Origin: Phalacrocorax aristotelis
Lineage: Eukaryota > Chordata > Aves > Suliformes > Phalacrocoracidae
Length of the DNA: 64,000 bases
Direction of reading: 5' to 3'
Assembly: GCF_949628215.1 (NCBI RefSeq)
Contig: NC_134282.1
Span: 17,960,723 to 18,024,722 of the forward strand
Positions 1-13,400 of the stretch are shown one piece after another. The number at the start of each line of letters is the position of its first letter. The first letter of the stretch is position 1. The notes below the pieces were generated by a model that saw nothing but the letters and a program-made list of their open reading frames with translations, made no database searches and was not told the DNA's origin. The position numbers and the translations under genes were made by a program.

Positions 1-2806
1 CACAGGCCAGCTGCCAGCTTCAGGGCTGCCAGCCTGTGTGGGGATGCAGGACCCCAAGAATGGAGCCATGGGCACTGGCAGAGCTGTGGGGAGCAGGGAT
101 GGGGATGAAGGCTCTGTCCTCCCAGCACACCTGGCCGCATACCCTAGAGGCAGGCAGAGCTGCCCCTGCTCCGGAGTGGTGTGCAATTCCCTGGGTGGCT
201 GCGGGGCCACCCTGGCGTGGGGGTACAGCTGTGCCTGTGGGCAGTGCAGCCCTGCCCGCACCATCCGCTCCCGCTGACTCACCCCACTGCACCTGTGGGT
301 TTGCCCAGCTGTGCCCCGAGAAACCGCATGCCCTGGGGCCGCTCCCTGCTGATAGCGGCAGGGAGGGGGGGTGGTATATGCCACCAGCACCCCGGGGATG
401 TGCCACTGTCACCGGGCTGGGAGAGGCACTGCGGGCTCTGTACCATGCTGGCATGACCTGTCACCCCCTGTGCCGTGGGCTTTGCTTCTCCTCAGTCCCC
501 GCTGGCCACGCTGGGGCACGGTCACCCCCTTCCACCACCCCAGGGACCTGTAGGCTTGAAGGGACCTTTGGTCCCCTCATCCCCATCCCAGGACACGCCT
601 GTCCCCCTCCAGCTCGGGGACAGCGGGGACCCCCAAAGGAGCTCAGCGTCTCTTTGCCCCACTGGCACACGGGGGGCTGCCCCCACCCCCATCCCCGGGG
701 GGATGAGGAGGAAGGCTCTGTCCCTCTCCCCCTCCCGGGGCCGGCTCCCCGCGGTTAGTCACGGCCCGGAGGTGAATCAGGCTGGCTTTGTGTGTCTGCA
801 GGGACCGGCTTTCTCCCCGGTCGCCGCCGCCAGGAATGACTCTTGCCCGGGGTCTGGCGGTTTAATTGCAGGGAGGGGAGGAGAGGGGAGGGGAAGGGAA
901 GCGGCGTCGGCGGAGGGAGGGAGGGAAGGAGGGAGGGAAGGAGCGGCGGAGGGCGGCGCGGCCGCGCCAGTGCGCCTGCATCGTCCCCGCCGCCGCATCA
1001 CGGCCGGGCTGGGGGACCCGCTCCCGTGCCCGCCGCCCCGCCGCCGGCCCCAGGTGAACGGGGGGGACATACGGAGTGGGCCGGAGGGATGTGACCGCGC
1101 TGGGGGTTGCCGATGGGTCGGGGAGGGCCGGGAGTGTGGGGGGGGTGCGCGCAGCTTCTCCTGCCTCAGTTTCCCCGGGAGGCGCCGGTCCTCGGTGGCC
1201 CCCGGTTGGCGCGTTTTGGGGGCGCTGGTTCTGGGCGGGAGGGCTGGGCTCTGCAGCCGGGGGGTGGCAGGAGCCCCAGCAGCTCCGGTGCTCCCGGAGG
1301 GGAGCCTCCTCCCTGTGCCTCAGTTTCCCCCCGGGGGGCTGCCGGCGGGGAGTGGGGGGCTGGCGTCGGGGGGCTCCTCCCGGGGGCCGCATTCGCCGAG
1401 GCCGCCCGGGGCACGGTAAACACCCCCCACCCCTTTTCAAGCCCCTGCCTGTCGTTCGGCAGGCGCCGGGCATGCGTACGTGTGTGTGGGCAGGGGCAGG
1501 GACCTACCTGAAAGCCCCCCGGGGACCCAGCCGTCCGCGGGAGGGGACTCTGGGGGGAAGGCAGGGCAGAGCAAGAGTGGGTTTGTGCTGGGGGTCTGAG
1601 CCTGGGCCTAGTGGGACAAGGCTGGCAGAGGGGGAGAGCAGAGGGGCTGGCCTGGCCACAGCATCCCTCTGGCGGGATGCGGTTTTGGGGCGCAGGGAGG
1701 GTGAGCAGTGAGGATGTCCCGGGAAGGAGAACCATCTCCCCGGCCCACCGCAGGTGAGGACGGGTGCCCGGTACCGGGCGCCCGGTACCGGCTGGGCTCT
1801 GCCAAGGGGTCCTGGCGCTGAGTAAGGCGGCTGGCTGGCGGCAAGCAGGGAAGGTAAACAGGAAAAGGGTAGAGCTGGTGGCCGGGGGTGACTCACAGGT
1901 GACTCCAGGAAACCGTGGGGCCGTGCCAGTCTCGCCGAGCTGGCACTGCACACCACCCACCGGCCCCTGCCCGGTGTGTACCCAGCCCGCAGGGGGGACA
2001 TGGTTGGGAGCAGGGGCAGCAGGGTCAGGGTCAGAGCTCCCCAGTTGATTTGGCACAAGCTGGGTGTGGAGTACACTGCTTGGGGTGCCCTTCCCTGCAT
2101 CCTACCCGTCCCTGCACCTGGTCCCCCTGGGTTGGGTGACCGCCTTGTCCCACCCTGGAGGTGGCCACATCTGGGGGCACGCAGGCAGCTCCTGGCCAGC
2201 TCCTGGGCACCCTGGCCACCCTACTCACGTGGCCACGGCAGGTTTTGCAGCCCGAGTCCCCCAGCCTGCCTGCCCAACTCCCCCGCCCACACCAGCCTGC
2301 ATGGGGCTCACCAATAGGAAGGGAGCGTGCAAAACCCCCCAGCTCCCTGTCCCCCACCATGGCCCCCACCGTTTCCCCTGTGGGACTGGGATATTTGAGG
2401 GTTTATCAGCAGACATCGTGCACGTCCCTTGTGCCGTCCCTGACTGCATGGGGCGCAGCGGGACCAGCGGTGAGCAGCTCAGTGCAGGCATCGCCCCAAG
2501 GGTCCTGCATAATTTCGGGCAGCTGGGAGGAGGAAGGGGCACATCTTTTCAAGTGCAAATGGGGAGCTTTGTTCCCCACCACCCACATCCCCAGCACCTC
2601 CAGGTGCAGAGGCCACGCAGGGTGGGAGGCAGAGCTCACTGCTGGTGTAGGGTTGGGATCCTAGGTGCCTGGGTTTCCCTCCTGGTTGTGCCACCGCCTG
2701 CCTGTGTGGCCTTGGGCGAGTCACCTCACCTCCTCCACATCACCGGGGCAGGCACATGTCCCTCTCCCATCCCCTCCTCAGTAACGAGGTCCTTTTTATT
2801 CCTTAG
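1..2806 (+). other. TNK2: TNK2 intron (open at left edge)
   Basis: No exon that could encode the missing N-terminal part of the SH3 domain (ending ...VIEG/R) is visible here, so this is read as one intron of at least 2.8 kb. That is long beside the other TNK2 introns in the window. The intron ends at the polypyrimidine tract and AG at 2805-2806. Its main content is the CpG-rich patch listed separately. Long open frames here come from GC richness and lack domain sense. Confidence 0.7.
700..1450 (+). promoter_or_regulatory. Intragenic CpG-rich region, possible internal TNK2 promoter
   Basis: This stretch is visibly CpG-dense (for example gccgcgcc, cgccgccgc and cggccggg around 955-1050), in contrast to the CpG-poor flanks. 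It includes a purine-rich GGGA/GGGAA tract at about 870-950. A good splice-donor match, CCCCAG/GTGAAC, lies at about 1052. A CpG island followed by a donor is the shape of a non-coding first exon, so an alternative internal start giving a kinase-less TNK2 transcript is possible. This is inference; no TATA box or coding start was recognised. Confidence 0.4.
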
Positions 2807-5800
2807 GGCTGAGAATTACTGGTGGCGGGGTCAGAATAAGCGGACCCTAAAAGTGGGCCAGTTCCCCCGAAACACGGTGACTTCAGTGGCGGGGCTGTCG
2901 GCCCACGACATCAGCCAGCCGCTTAAAAACAGCTTCATCCACACAGGCCATGGAGACACCAACCCACAGCACTGCTGGGGGTTTCCTGATAAAATTGATG
3001 AGTAAGAAACTTTCTGTCTTCTCTGCATCCCCTGCCTGCTCCCTGCCTTCCTCGCTACCTGCCGGGCAGAGGAGTGAGCTGCAGCTTGGCTGCCACCCTG
3101 TTCAATCTCTTTGCACCCCTGGTGTACTGGGGACAGTGGCTCTGGGTAGGGTCCCCACAGCTGGATTAACTCTCTTGCTTCTTACTAACAGGGTCAGGGA
3201 TGTGGGGGGCTGCTGTGCTTGTGGGGGGCTGTCCCGGGAGGGAGCACCTCCTAGCCCCGCAGCCCCTTGTGGTTGTCTTGGGGCTAGGGAACATCAGTAA
3301 GCACCACCCTGGCGGTGGCCGCATTACCCCAATGCTTCTGGGTTGTCTGTTGGCTGCTAAACCTGTGCCTTTAAGCGTCTGCATGGAGGGAAGCTGTGGT
3401 GGGGATGCAGCCCAGCCCCACACTTCTAACAGCATGAATCTTCTTAAAAAGCAATATATGAAAAAAAGCCACCAAAATGCTTTTCCCTCTTCGCTCCATC
3501 AAGAGAGACCCTGGCTGGTCTGCACTGGGGGCTTGGGGGGGTGGGTACTTATGCCCCAGGGTACCCTATGCCCCCCTCCCAGGTGGGATTGGCTGTGCCC
3601 ATCATGGGTGCTGGGGGCGGTGGGGAGGAGTGCCTTGGCTCAGGGCAGTGAGCTTGGGGGTCTCTGCCAGTGCTGGGCTGGGGGTATGTGGGAGGGCTGT
3701 GGGGGGGGGCCAGGATGCAGTTTCAAAGTCTGGAAAGCTCCTGGTAGGCAGAGCCAGCTCCTGCGCTGGGCTTGGCGCAGTCCATCCCCTGGGATCATGA
3801 TTCCCACCACTGTTCGGCATCCCAGCCCCAGGACAGCTCTGCCAGTGCCCTCCGTCCCAGCCTGACCCTCCCATGGTGCCACATGCCATGGGCTGTGCCG
3901 GCAGCCCTTGGAGGGCTGAACCAAGGTGCTGCGCATGCGGATCCGGCTCGTGCCCCAGCAGGCCTCCCTGCACCCCACTGCGTGGGCACGGGCACTGGGT
4001 ACGTGCTGCCCCGGCCGCCGAGAACGCACCAAGCTCGGCACACACCCAGGCCTTCAGGCTGCGCCGGCTCCTGCCGGCTCCCTGCCTTACCGCGCCTGGC
4101 TTGCGATGGCTCGCCCGGGCCTCCCGGCACCCCACTGGCATGCTGTACCGGGGCGCCCTGCCCTGGGCACAGCATCACGCCACGGCACCCCAGTGCTGGG
4201 TGGTGTCCCAGGCACCGCACCCCGCATGAGCACCCTGGGCACGGCACCCTGTTTGCAGGGTACAGCATATCATGCACATGGAGTTGGAGAGGGGTGGGTG
4301 ACACCGGGACAGCACCAGGCTCTGTGCCATAGTACTGAAAGCCTCTGGTGTGGGGTGCCCCTATGGTTGTGAGGATGGTACTTTCTGGGCCATGGTGCGT
4401 GGCTGTGGGGTGTTCTGTTCTCCCATCATGTGGGAGCGAGGTGTACCACATTGTCCCCACTGACCCCTCAACACTCTCCTCTCTCCCCACAGGCTGTACC
4501 TGGGAAATCCCATGGACCCTCCTGATATTTTAGGCGTGGACCCGAGTGCTGCCAGACCCACTCAGCTTCCAGGCAGGGCTAAAAGTGAGTGGCTTTTTCC
4601 CCTTCCCCCTGCCTGTTGGCTGCACAAAGCCCCCATTCCCCTTCCCTGCTGCCAGGGTGATGGGCTGGACTGTCTCCTTTCTGTTTCTCTGCTGCCACTT
4701 GCTTTTGCAGACCCAGGGGGGACGTGGGGTGATGGGGCCCATTGTCACCTGGCTATGTGCCACTACCAGCAGCGTGGGTGGCTGGTGGCTCTGCCCAGCT
4801 GGACTCTGCCCTGCTGCCCTTCGTCCAGGTCCCTCGTCCCCTCCCAGCCTCCCACAGCTGGGCTCCCTGGTACAGGGGATCTCGGCGAAGCCACCATGAG
4901 GAGGGAACTCAGATGCAGTGTGTGTGCTGCAGCCCCCGCCTAGACCTGCACTTTTCCTTTGGGAGTGCTTCCCACCGACATCCTCTCCATGCCCCACCTG
5001 TGATGGGGGAGACAACGAAGCATGCACCCCACTAACAGGCATCCCGGCTGCCACTTGCTCCGCGTGCTCACCCTGTGCCTCCCCTCCTCTTGGGCTCTCT
5101 CTTCTGCAGGGCAGCCGCCTCCGCGCCCGCCTCAGCCTACCATCCTGCTCACCAGTAAGTCAGGCTTTTTTGGGTGCTGCTCTTCCTCCTCCTTGCCCCC
5201 CTTCTTTTCTCTCAGCTCCTTTCTCCCCCTCTGCTCCCCAGGTACTGCCATGCACCTGTGGGTGATGGCATCTGTGGTGGAGACACAGCTGCAGAGCATG
5301 GTGTCCAGCCTGGGGCAGGGTGCTGGGGAGCCATGGGGCACCCTGCTCCCACCCAGCACACTGCCCCTTTCCCTGGTGTGCATTGCTGCCCCCAAGGGGG
5401 GGAGCAAAGGTGGCTGAAGCTATGGGGAAATTTGTGGGCTTGGGGATGCAGGTGCCCTACCTTGCACCTCAGGGATGGGTGCCAAGACCCTCACGATCCC
5501 TCTCCATCCCCTCCTAGAGCCCTGCTACGACCCAGTCAGTGAGGAGGAGGAGGGTCTGCCGGGGGGTCTCCGGAAGCTCTGCCTAAAGAAGCCAGGCACA
5601 GGGAAGGGTCTGCGACCAGTCAAGCCGTCGGCACGGGTACCGGGCACCAAGGTGGGCGAGCGGCAACCCAGCCAGCCAGCAAGTGAGGGGCTGGCAGGCA
5701 GCGAGGTGACACTCATTGATTTCGGGGAGGAGGTGCCGCAAGGTAGCCCTTCGCCAGTAGGGGAGGTGACAGCCCCGTCGTTGGCCAAGCTGGCCATGGA

Positions 5801-7602
5801 GGCCTTCTCCTTGCTGGACAAGACCCCACCGCAGAGCCCCACGCGGGCTCTACCCCGGCCCCTCCACCCCACACCAGTGGTAGACTGGGACACCCGCCCC
5901 TTACCCCCACCGCCTGCCTATGATGATGTGGCACAAGATGAGGATGACTTTGAGGTCTGCTCTATTACCAGCCCCCCAAGCCGGCGGGGCAAGACCAACT
6001 ATGGCTTTGTGGATGAGGGCGAGCGGGGTCTGATGCTGGAGGACAACCTCTTCCTGCCCCCCAAGGAGACCAAGCAGCCCAGCCTGATGCAGACCACCGA
6101 GCTCTTTGAGGAGCTGCAGCAGGAGTGCATGAAGAGGCTCAACGTCCCCCTGGGACCAGCCACCCCTGCTGATGACAAGCCCCAAATACCCCCCCGTGTC
6201 CCTATCCCACCACGGCCCCTACGCCGCAATGAGCCCGGGCGCTGGTCAGGGGAGCTTTCCCCAGCTTCAGGGGGTGAGGAAGACCGGCCGCCCCAGATTC
6301 CCCCCCGGGACCCACTGTCACAGCCCACCTCCCGGACACCCAGCCCCATGGCCCTGCAGGTGGGCTCCCCACAGCAACGCGCCGCCCTCTGCTCCTGCCT
6401 CTCCACATCACCAGGAAAGCCCATGCCCACCACACAGAGCTTTGCCCTTGACCCCAAGTACGCCACCCCCAAGGTCATCCAAGCACAGGGCAAGGACTGC
6501 TCCAAAGGACCCTGCATCCTACCCATCGTGAAGGATGGGCAGAAGGTCAGCAGCACCCACTACTACCTGCTGCCCGAGCGTCCTGCCTACCTGGACAAGT
6601 ATGAGAAGTTTTTCAAGGAGGCTAAAAGCCCCGAGGAGGTGCCGGCATCCCGCCTGGTCACCACAGCCACCGTCCGTCCCATGGTGCAGCAGCTGCCACC
6701 GGATTGCAAAGCCAACTTCTCCTCCAACAACAGCAACCCTGGGCCCAAGTGCCTGGTGAAAGCCTCCTGCAGCCTCCAGAAGATCATCTACGATGGCCCA
6801 GATAGCTACCGCCCTGCCGACAAGATCAGATTGGTAAGCAGCATCCCTGGCATCCATGGGCAAGAAGGGATGCGGTGGTCATGGGCTCACTTGAGCATGA
6901 GCCGTCCCCACCCTGTGCCTTCGTTTCCCCATGTTCAGCCCTCAAGGGGTGGCTACTAGGGGTTCCCAGACATGCTGTGGGGCAGAAGTGTCATTGCAAT
7001 TCTGAAATGGGGACCACAAGCCCTTTTAACGCAAATTAGCCCTACCCACAGCCCTAGGGAGGGGGAGGAAGGTGGCTTTCACTGTGGTCCCCTTGGGCTC
7101 TCCAGACTGGTGTCTGCACCCAAGCCCAAGAGGGACTGGAGATCCTGAGGATGGTCTCAGCTCTGGACTGACAGTGCTTCTGGGGGCAGAGCTGGGGCTG
7201 GGGGCAGCCCAAGTCCCCCTTGCTCCAGCCATGGACTCCGTGCTGCCCGGGAGTGGCAGCAAATGCTGACCACAAGCCCCCCCCAGGTACAGGACACGGT
7301 GCATGGTGTGACCACTGAGGAGTGCCAGGCAGCCCTGCAGAACCATGGCTGGAGCGTCCAGCGGGCCATCCAGTACCTGAAGGTACCACACACCCCCATC
7401 CCCCCACCCCTGCTCCCACAAGAGTGGTGGCACCCCATCACTCCCCTCGCCATGCCCTGTCCCCTTGCAGGTGGAGCAGCTCTTCTGCCTGGGGCTGAAA
7501 TCCCGTGTCGAGTGCCACCGGGTGCTGGAGATGTTCGACTGGAATCTAGCCCAGGCCAGCTCCCACCTCCTCGATCCCTACAGCACTGCCCGCCAGAAGT
7601 AG
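2807..7602 (+). CDS. TNK2: TNK2 (ACK1) non-receptor tyrosine kinase, C-terminal half
   Basis: TNK2/ACK1 is a cytosolic CDC42-effector tyrosine kinase acting in receptor endocytosis. Exons seen: 2807-3001, 4493-4584, 5110-5154, 5518-6833, 7287-7382, 7471-7602; all junctions are GT-AG and phases agree. The first exon gives the end of the SH3 domain ([14 protein letters not shown]) and the CRIB motif [16 protein letters not shown]. The 45-nt exon is a proline-rich cassette (PPPRPPQP). The large exon carries the clathrin box LIDFGEE, the PPxY-type PPPPAYDDV, many PxxP runs and the Mig6-homology segment ([20 protein letters not shown]). The last two exons form the UBA domain ([20 protein letters not shown] onward). 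The reading frame is intact to TAG at 7600. SAM and kinase exons are not in the window and must lie to the left. I recognise the protein from its near colinear match to mammalian TNK2. Confidence 0.96.
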
Positions 7603-8020
7603 GGGCAGAGATGTTTTTTTTTGGGGGGAGGGGAGGTTCTCCATGCAATGCTGCTTTTGGCCAGCTGGCACCATCACCCCTCTCTGTTCATGTCCTCTCC
7701 TCCTCTTGCAGGCGGTGACAGTGGGGATGGGGTGAGCTGCATTGGATCCGGCGCAGGCATCTCATCACAGGGCTACCCCCTCAATGCCCACCCCCACCCA
7801 CACAACCTGCTGCTGGACTCTGGACTGAGCCTCCACTTGGGGGACTGGGACACCCCGAAAAGGAGCCTACCCAGTGCCCCAGACTTGCCGGGGGGCCTGT
7901 GCTGTGGCTTCGGCAATGGGCTCCGTCCTCTGGCCCCTTGTTGAATTGTTTTTGTAAAGAGAAATGTAATTTTAATATATGTTATATATATACACACATT
8001 TATATATATATAAAAAAATA
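7603..8020 (+). other. TNK2: TNK2 3' UTR with terminal AT-rich (TA)n stretch
   Basis: This follows the TNK2 stop codon. It ends in an abrupt AT-rich stretch (7945-8015) with TA dinucleotide runs and an A-rich tail, unlike the GC-rich surroundings. No canonical AATAAA was found. The ATAAAA/AATAAT-like string at about 8008-8020 is the best candidate for the poly(A) signal, so the 3' end is approximate. Confidence 0.6.
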
Positions 8021-9982
8021 ATTCTAGGGAGAGGAGGAGGGTGCCTGTGGCCATCTCCCAGGGACAGGCTCTGTCTCCATGGGTGCCAGTTCCTCCCTGC
8101 AGGCAGTCGGGACTGTGACCCGTGGGACCTGCTGCAGGAATGGAGCCTGGGTGCAGGGTGCCTGGGAGGGGATCCGCGGGTGCTGTGGTGCCCAGCAGGT
8201 GTTGGCGATCCCCAAGGAGCTTTATCCCCAAGTTTTGTGGGCGATATGGGCACCTGTAAAACCCTGCAGTGGTGGCTCCCAGACTGCTGTGGGGTGCAAA
8301 GGTTTCCCCAGCTGGGGCTGCTGGAGTTTGTTGCATGCTGTCCTACCCCCAGGACCAAAGCTTGAAGGCTGGGCACAGTTTTGCCCCCTTCAAGCAGGCA
8401 ATGCTTGCCCACGGCAATGCCCTTGTGCAGGGGAGCCCCCCACGCCAGGGCCCCCTCTTGCCCCAGCACCCCGCGGCAGTTCGGCTCCCAGCCACAGGCT
8501 GACTCATGCCTGGGCAGGGAGTGGCGGGACCTGCGTCGCGCCCCCACCCACGCAAGGGGCGTTGTGCAACCAGATGCCACTGCGCAGCCAGGGCCAGGTG
8601 CCGGTGGGGAGGTGGGGGGCTGGCACCCCATGGGGTCCCAGGCCAGGTGGCAGTGTTAAGCGCCCCACCAAGTGGGTGTCAGAGCCCCTTACCTGGCTTC
8701 CCCGAGGTGCCGCCTTGCAGCAGCACGAGGAAGGGGTCTCCATGCAGGTGGAGAGGGACCTTGGTGTCCAGACCCACTGGGTCCATGGGCACTGGTGGTA
8801 CCTAGTTTCCAGACACCTCTCTGCTCCAGAGCTGGTGGCTTCAGAGGAGAGACCCTGCCATGCACAGTGAGTCACTTGGCAGGAAGGGCTGCCCTGGCAT
8901 GGCCACAGGTCCCTCCCCATGGCAGATGGTACCCAGCTGCCTTCTGTGCTATGTGCACCCACAGGGCCACTCATCTGCAGTCCACCAACCCTTCCTGAGC
9001 ATGGGGACAGGGACGTTTGCCAGTGCTGCTGTGGGCACAGCCATGCATAGGTTCTTCAGGCTCTCTGTGCCTCAGTTTCCCCACCGAAGATACAGCTACC
9101 ATGGCATGGCAGCCAGGTGGGACAGTTGTCAATGAAGCAAGGAAGGCACAACACATTCACTGACTTATTTCCCTCGCTTAAACAATCACAGAGTGGGACT
9201 GGGCCCTGTGAAGAAGCAAATGTGTGTTTGTTGCAGTAGCACTACTGAGTCCTTTTGCACAGCCAGGTATGCCTGGCCAGTGTCCCTGGTGGAAGGTGAC
9301 CTGCAACCCAGGGCAAGGCCAGGCCCTGCTGCCCATGTGGGAACAAAACCCTCGGCCAGGCTTGTGTGGGCGTTTGCTGCAATGGCACAGATAACCCCAG
9401 CACACAGATCCCTAGCAGTGATGCCAGGAGGGGGCACGGGCCAGGGTTAGCACGTGGGACCCCAAGGCAGCAGCGGGTGGCTGCTTCTTCCTCCTTCCTC
9501 CTTGGCGGTGAGCCCGCCCCTGCCAAGGGTTATCAGCTGCTTGGCCGAGCATAGCAGGGACCCAGCAGCAATGTGGGGGTGCAGGGCCTGGGGCTGACCC
9601 ACCCCTCCCAGAGCTGCTGGGGACCCCTGTCCCCACTTGCTACCCCAGGGCCTTTGGGCCAGGTGACTGCAGCCCATCGTGTGCTCCCCAGGGATTGGGG
9701 ACCCCAACCTTGGGATGTCAACCATGGGGTAACCCTGGGAAGGTCCTTAAAACTGCCCATGGCAAAGATGGGTGTCCCCCAGCATCAGCAGGTCCCCAGG
9801 ACTGCGACACAGCCACCTCCATGGTGGGCTGTGAGGACGTGGAGCCGTCAGTACCCCAGACAGGGCACGTGGTGCCCTTGTTCCCCCACCCAGGGGAGTG
9901 CTCACCAACGGAGCCACCCTGTTGCATTGCTCACCTGGGACAGGGAGAGCCACAGCCCCGTCCCTGCTGCTGAGGAAGTGCT
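8021..9982. other. Intergenic region between TNK2 and the MUC4-like locus
   Basis: No exon, RNA gene or recognisable repeat was seen. The open frames here are short, overlap on both strands and match no family. Any promoter of the MUC4-like locus should lie near the right end, but no clear TATA box was found. Confidence 0.5.
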
Positions 9983-10486
9983 ATGGGTTGCTGGGGCCAG
10001 TGGCTGCTCTGGAGCTGGGGGCTCTGGGGGCTCTCGGTGTTGCCAGGTAAGTGCTGGTGTTGTCCGTACTGCTGCTGGTCTGACGGGGTGGCCAATACCA
10101 TCTGGGTGATAGGTGATGGGTGATGGGCTGTGAACAACTCTAGCTGCTGAAGCACTGTAAGTTTTGAACCCAAGTGCCTGGCAGGGGTTTGCCCCCATCT
10201 CTGCCTGCTGGTTGCCACAGCCTCAGCATGGTCCCCTGACCGTGGCAGGGGAAGGTGGAGGGGGACTGTGAGTCGAATGGGGACCCTCGCCCATGGAGAA
10301 GGTACTTGTCTTGCTCTCAGTATTGGTTCAGCTGCGTGTGCTGGGGTGGGGACTAGCCCTAAGGGTGATGTGTGGCCTGGGGGCACCTTTCTCCCACAGC
10401 AGGGAGAAAGGATGGGAGTGAAGGGGACCCTGGGCTGTTTATTTTTTCCCCTGCCTGGCCCTCACCAATATGCTCTGCTGCCAGTA

Positions 10487-13400
10487 CAAGCCAGGGAGAC
10501 AGGGGAGCAGCCCCTTGCCCCTGCGCTGGCCCTGGCAGAGGCGGGAAGCATGTCCTCTGGGGCCGACAGCACAAGTGCCGAGCTGCGTCAGGACCTGGGC
10601 ACGTGCCAGGTGCTCCCCACCACTGTGGCCACTCAGCTGGAGCACCCCTCTCTCACCAGCAGGACCACCTCCATGGGCAGCCGTGGCTCAGGTAAGGCCG
10701 GCAGGCAGCTGGCTGTGGGCAGGTTCTTGCCTGCTGGGGCTGCCTCATCTCTCCCCACAGGCAGCCTGGTGCCACAGGTGATGGCAAGAGCACAGGTCCC
10801 AGCCAGGGCCAGTGGTGAGCAGGGGGGGCCTCCCAGCGTGGCAGCTGTCCCCGGGGGTCCAGCAACGTAAGGCAGCCCCCAGGCAGGAGCAGGGCCTGGC
10901 ATGTTCTCTCTAGGCACTGCTAGCCACCCAGCCAGCGTCTCACCAGTTCCCACCACTGGTCAGCGCAGGCAGCTTCCCTCCCTCGTGCCAATGGGGAATG
11001 CGGTGGGTCTTGTCATGGGTGGTGGTGGTGCTGGGCCAGACACAGTCGCATCGTCCCCAGATCGCGGTGTCCCTGCTGTAATGGGGATAAGCAAACCATC
11101 ATCAAACAGCAGCACTACTTCCAAACAGGCTGTGGAAGTGTCTCTGGAGAGCATCCCTGCAGACCCAGTCCTGGAAACAACTGTCCGTGTGCAAGAGGGG
11201 ACCACGCCAAGCCACCCATGAGTGCTGCTGGTGCACTGAGAGGTGTCCCCCCAGCACCAGGCAGAGGTCTGTCCCCGCCAGTGGCACACATCCCAGCTGC
11301 TCAACCAGTGCCAGGGACAAAAGTATCTTCCTCAGTAACTGGCAAATTGACTGATGCCAATGAGTTGGTGTGGCTGGGTGATGCTGTCACTGCAGAGAGG
11401 ACACCAGGGCCAATGTGGCCCACAGTGCCATCATTACCCCAGAATGAGCACAGTACAGGGATGTCACCCCCCAGCACCAGCAAGAGCTCTGCTGAGCCAC
11501 AGGCAACTGCCATGCTCCCATCCCAGGAGATCATGCCAGGGCTGGACAAGGCCACCTCACCTCCAGACACAGCAGCCAGTATCTCTCAGGACATGGGTAG
11601 CCCCATGAAGCTGGCCACTGGCCTCCCTGTGAGTCTCCCCCATGCAGCCACAGAGGGAGCCAGGATGGTAGCGCCAGCATCTGCAGACCCCACAAGTACA
11701 GCCTCTGCAAAGATCACCTTTTCTTCCGCCACCCTTGGCATCAGCAAGGCTACAGAACCAGGGCCACATGCCTTATCCAATGCCACCCACAGCACCTTGC
11801 AGGACCACCCTGTGGCCCCTGCTCAGCCACCTCTAGCCCTTTCACCCCAGCTCCCTGGTGGTGCTGTGCCAGGTGTAGGAGAGTCACCTCCCCGCAGGCA
11901 CAGTGCAGCCCCCAGCATTGCTGGAGATAGGCTGCCTGGAGCCAACACTGTTTCTTACCTCCAGGCCACCACACCAGCTCTGGGTACACCAGCTGTGGCA
12001 ATGGATGTCACCACTGAAAAGCATGTCCTCACTGCATCGTTCCCAGCTCTGGGAAGCACCATCACTGAGCTGGTGTCCATCAGGAGCGAGTCCAGTGCCA
12101 GAGCCATAGCAGGTGCTGCTCCCCCAGAGACCAAGGCCACCCCAGTGGGGCTCAGCATGAGGCTGTCCCTCCAAGCAGCTCCTGATGGTCCTAGTGGTCT
12201 CTCTGGGGCCCACTGCAGACTCCATGGGGTCTCTGCTCCCCCCGACCCCCTTAGCAGGTCCTGGGGCCACCACAGCAGATGTGGCTGCAGGTGGATCCCC
12301 TTCAGCCAGACCCAGTGTGGCCACATCCTTGTCCTTCATGGGCGCTGGTGGTGCAAAGCCAGATGAGGCTCCTCAAGCCACTGCTGCACCAACATCTTCT
12401 CTTGGTGCATATGGCATCAGGACTGGGCCAACTGCCCATCCATCCTCCTTGCTAATGAGCAACGCTCCAGTTAGTGAAGCAGGGATAGGAACAGCATCAC
12501 TGGCCAGTGGCAATGCCACCACGATGCTGTGGGACACTGCAGCCACCCTGGCTGTGCCTGATGCATCTCCCAGCCACAGCCAGCCTGGCCCCACTGCAGG
12601 CTCAGCACCCCCAGGAGTTGGTGTCACCCCTGGACCTGCACCAGCCTCACCACTCCAGGCTTGATCCCAACACAAGGCAGCCCTGGGGGCAGAGGTTGGG
12701 TCACCCAGTGCTGCACCAGGCACAGGCATGGCTCTGCCAGGCACCCCAGGGGTACCCAGAACAGCCAGCGTCCCTGTGGCATCTCAAGCAGGCATCCCCC
12801 CTCTCCCGGAAGGCAGTGTTTCTGCAGAGATGGCTCTGGGGGTGTCCCCATCCAGCATCCCCCAAGAGATGGCAGCAGGCATGTCCCATCTCTCCCCAGC
12901 CACCCCACTGCCAGCAATGGGTGCTTCAGGTGAACCCCTCCCTGATTGGCAGCACCATGGAGCAAGCAGTGGGGATGGCATCCCTGGAGGTGGGCACAGT
13001 GGAGAACCCAGGTGCCAGTGCAGTGGGGCCGGCTCCCAGCCACATGCTCACCACCACCAGGCCATCACCAGAGCCAGCTGCCCAATGGACTGATGTGCCC
13101 AAAACCAGGCCCCCAGCAGATCTGCCTACCCTGGCTCCCAGGGGCGGGCAGGCAGCCCTGCCAGCCATGGCTAACCCCAGCCCAGCACTAGCCACTGCCA
13201 CACCCTTCCCCCACACTCCCACTGGCAAGACACCCCAGCCCATGACACCACCACCCCACAAAAACACAGCCATGGAGGGTGATAGGGGCAGGTTCCAGCT
13301 GGCAGGAGATGGCAGCACCACACAGCCAGCTCTGGGCTCAAACCCAGTTGAAAACACAAGGGTGGGTGCCATGAGAGGTACCCCCCACAATGGTGACACT

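Noticed and set aside
475-1419. Long open frames over the CpG-rich TNK2 intron
   Set aside because: Overlapping open frames on both strands are expected from very high GC content; none resembles a protein family or has a supported splice pattern.
9412-10109. Possible extra gene between TNK2 and MUC4
   Set aside because: Frames are short and unlike any family; only the signal-peptide exon at 9983 has a fitting donor and neighbour.
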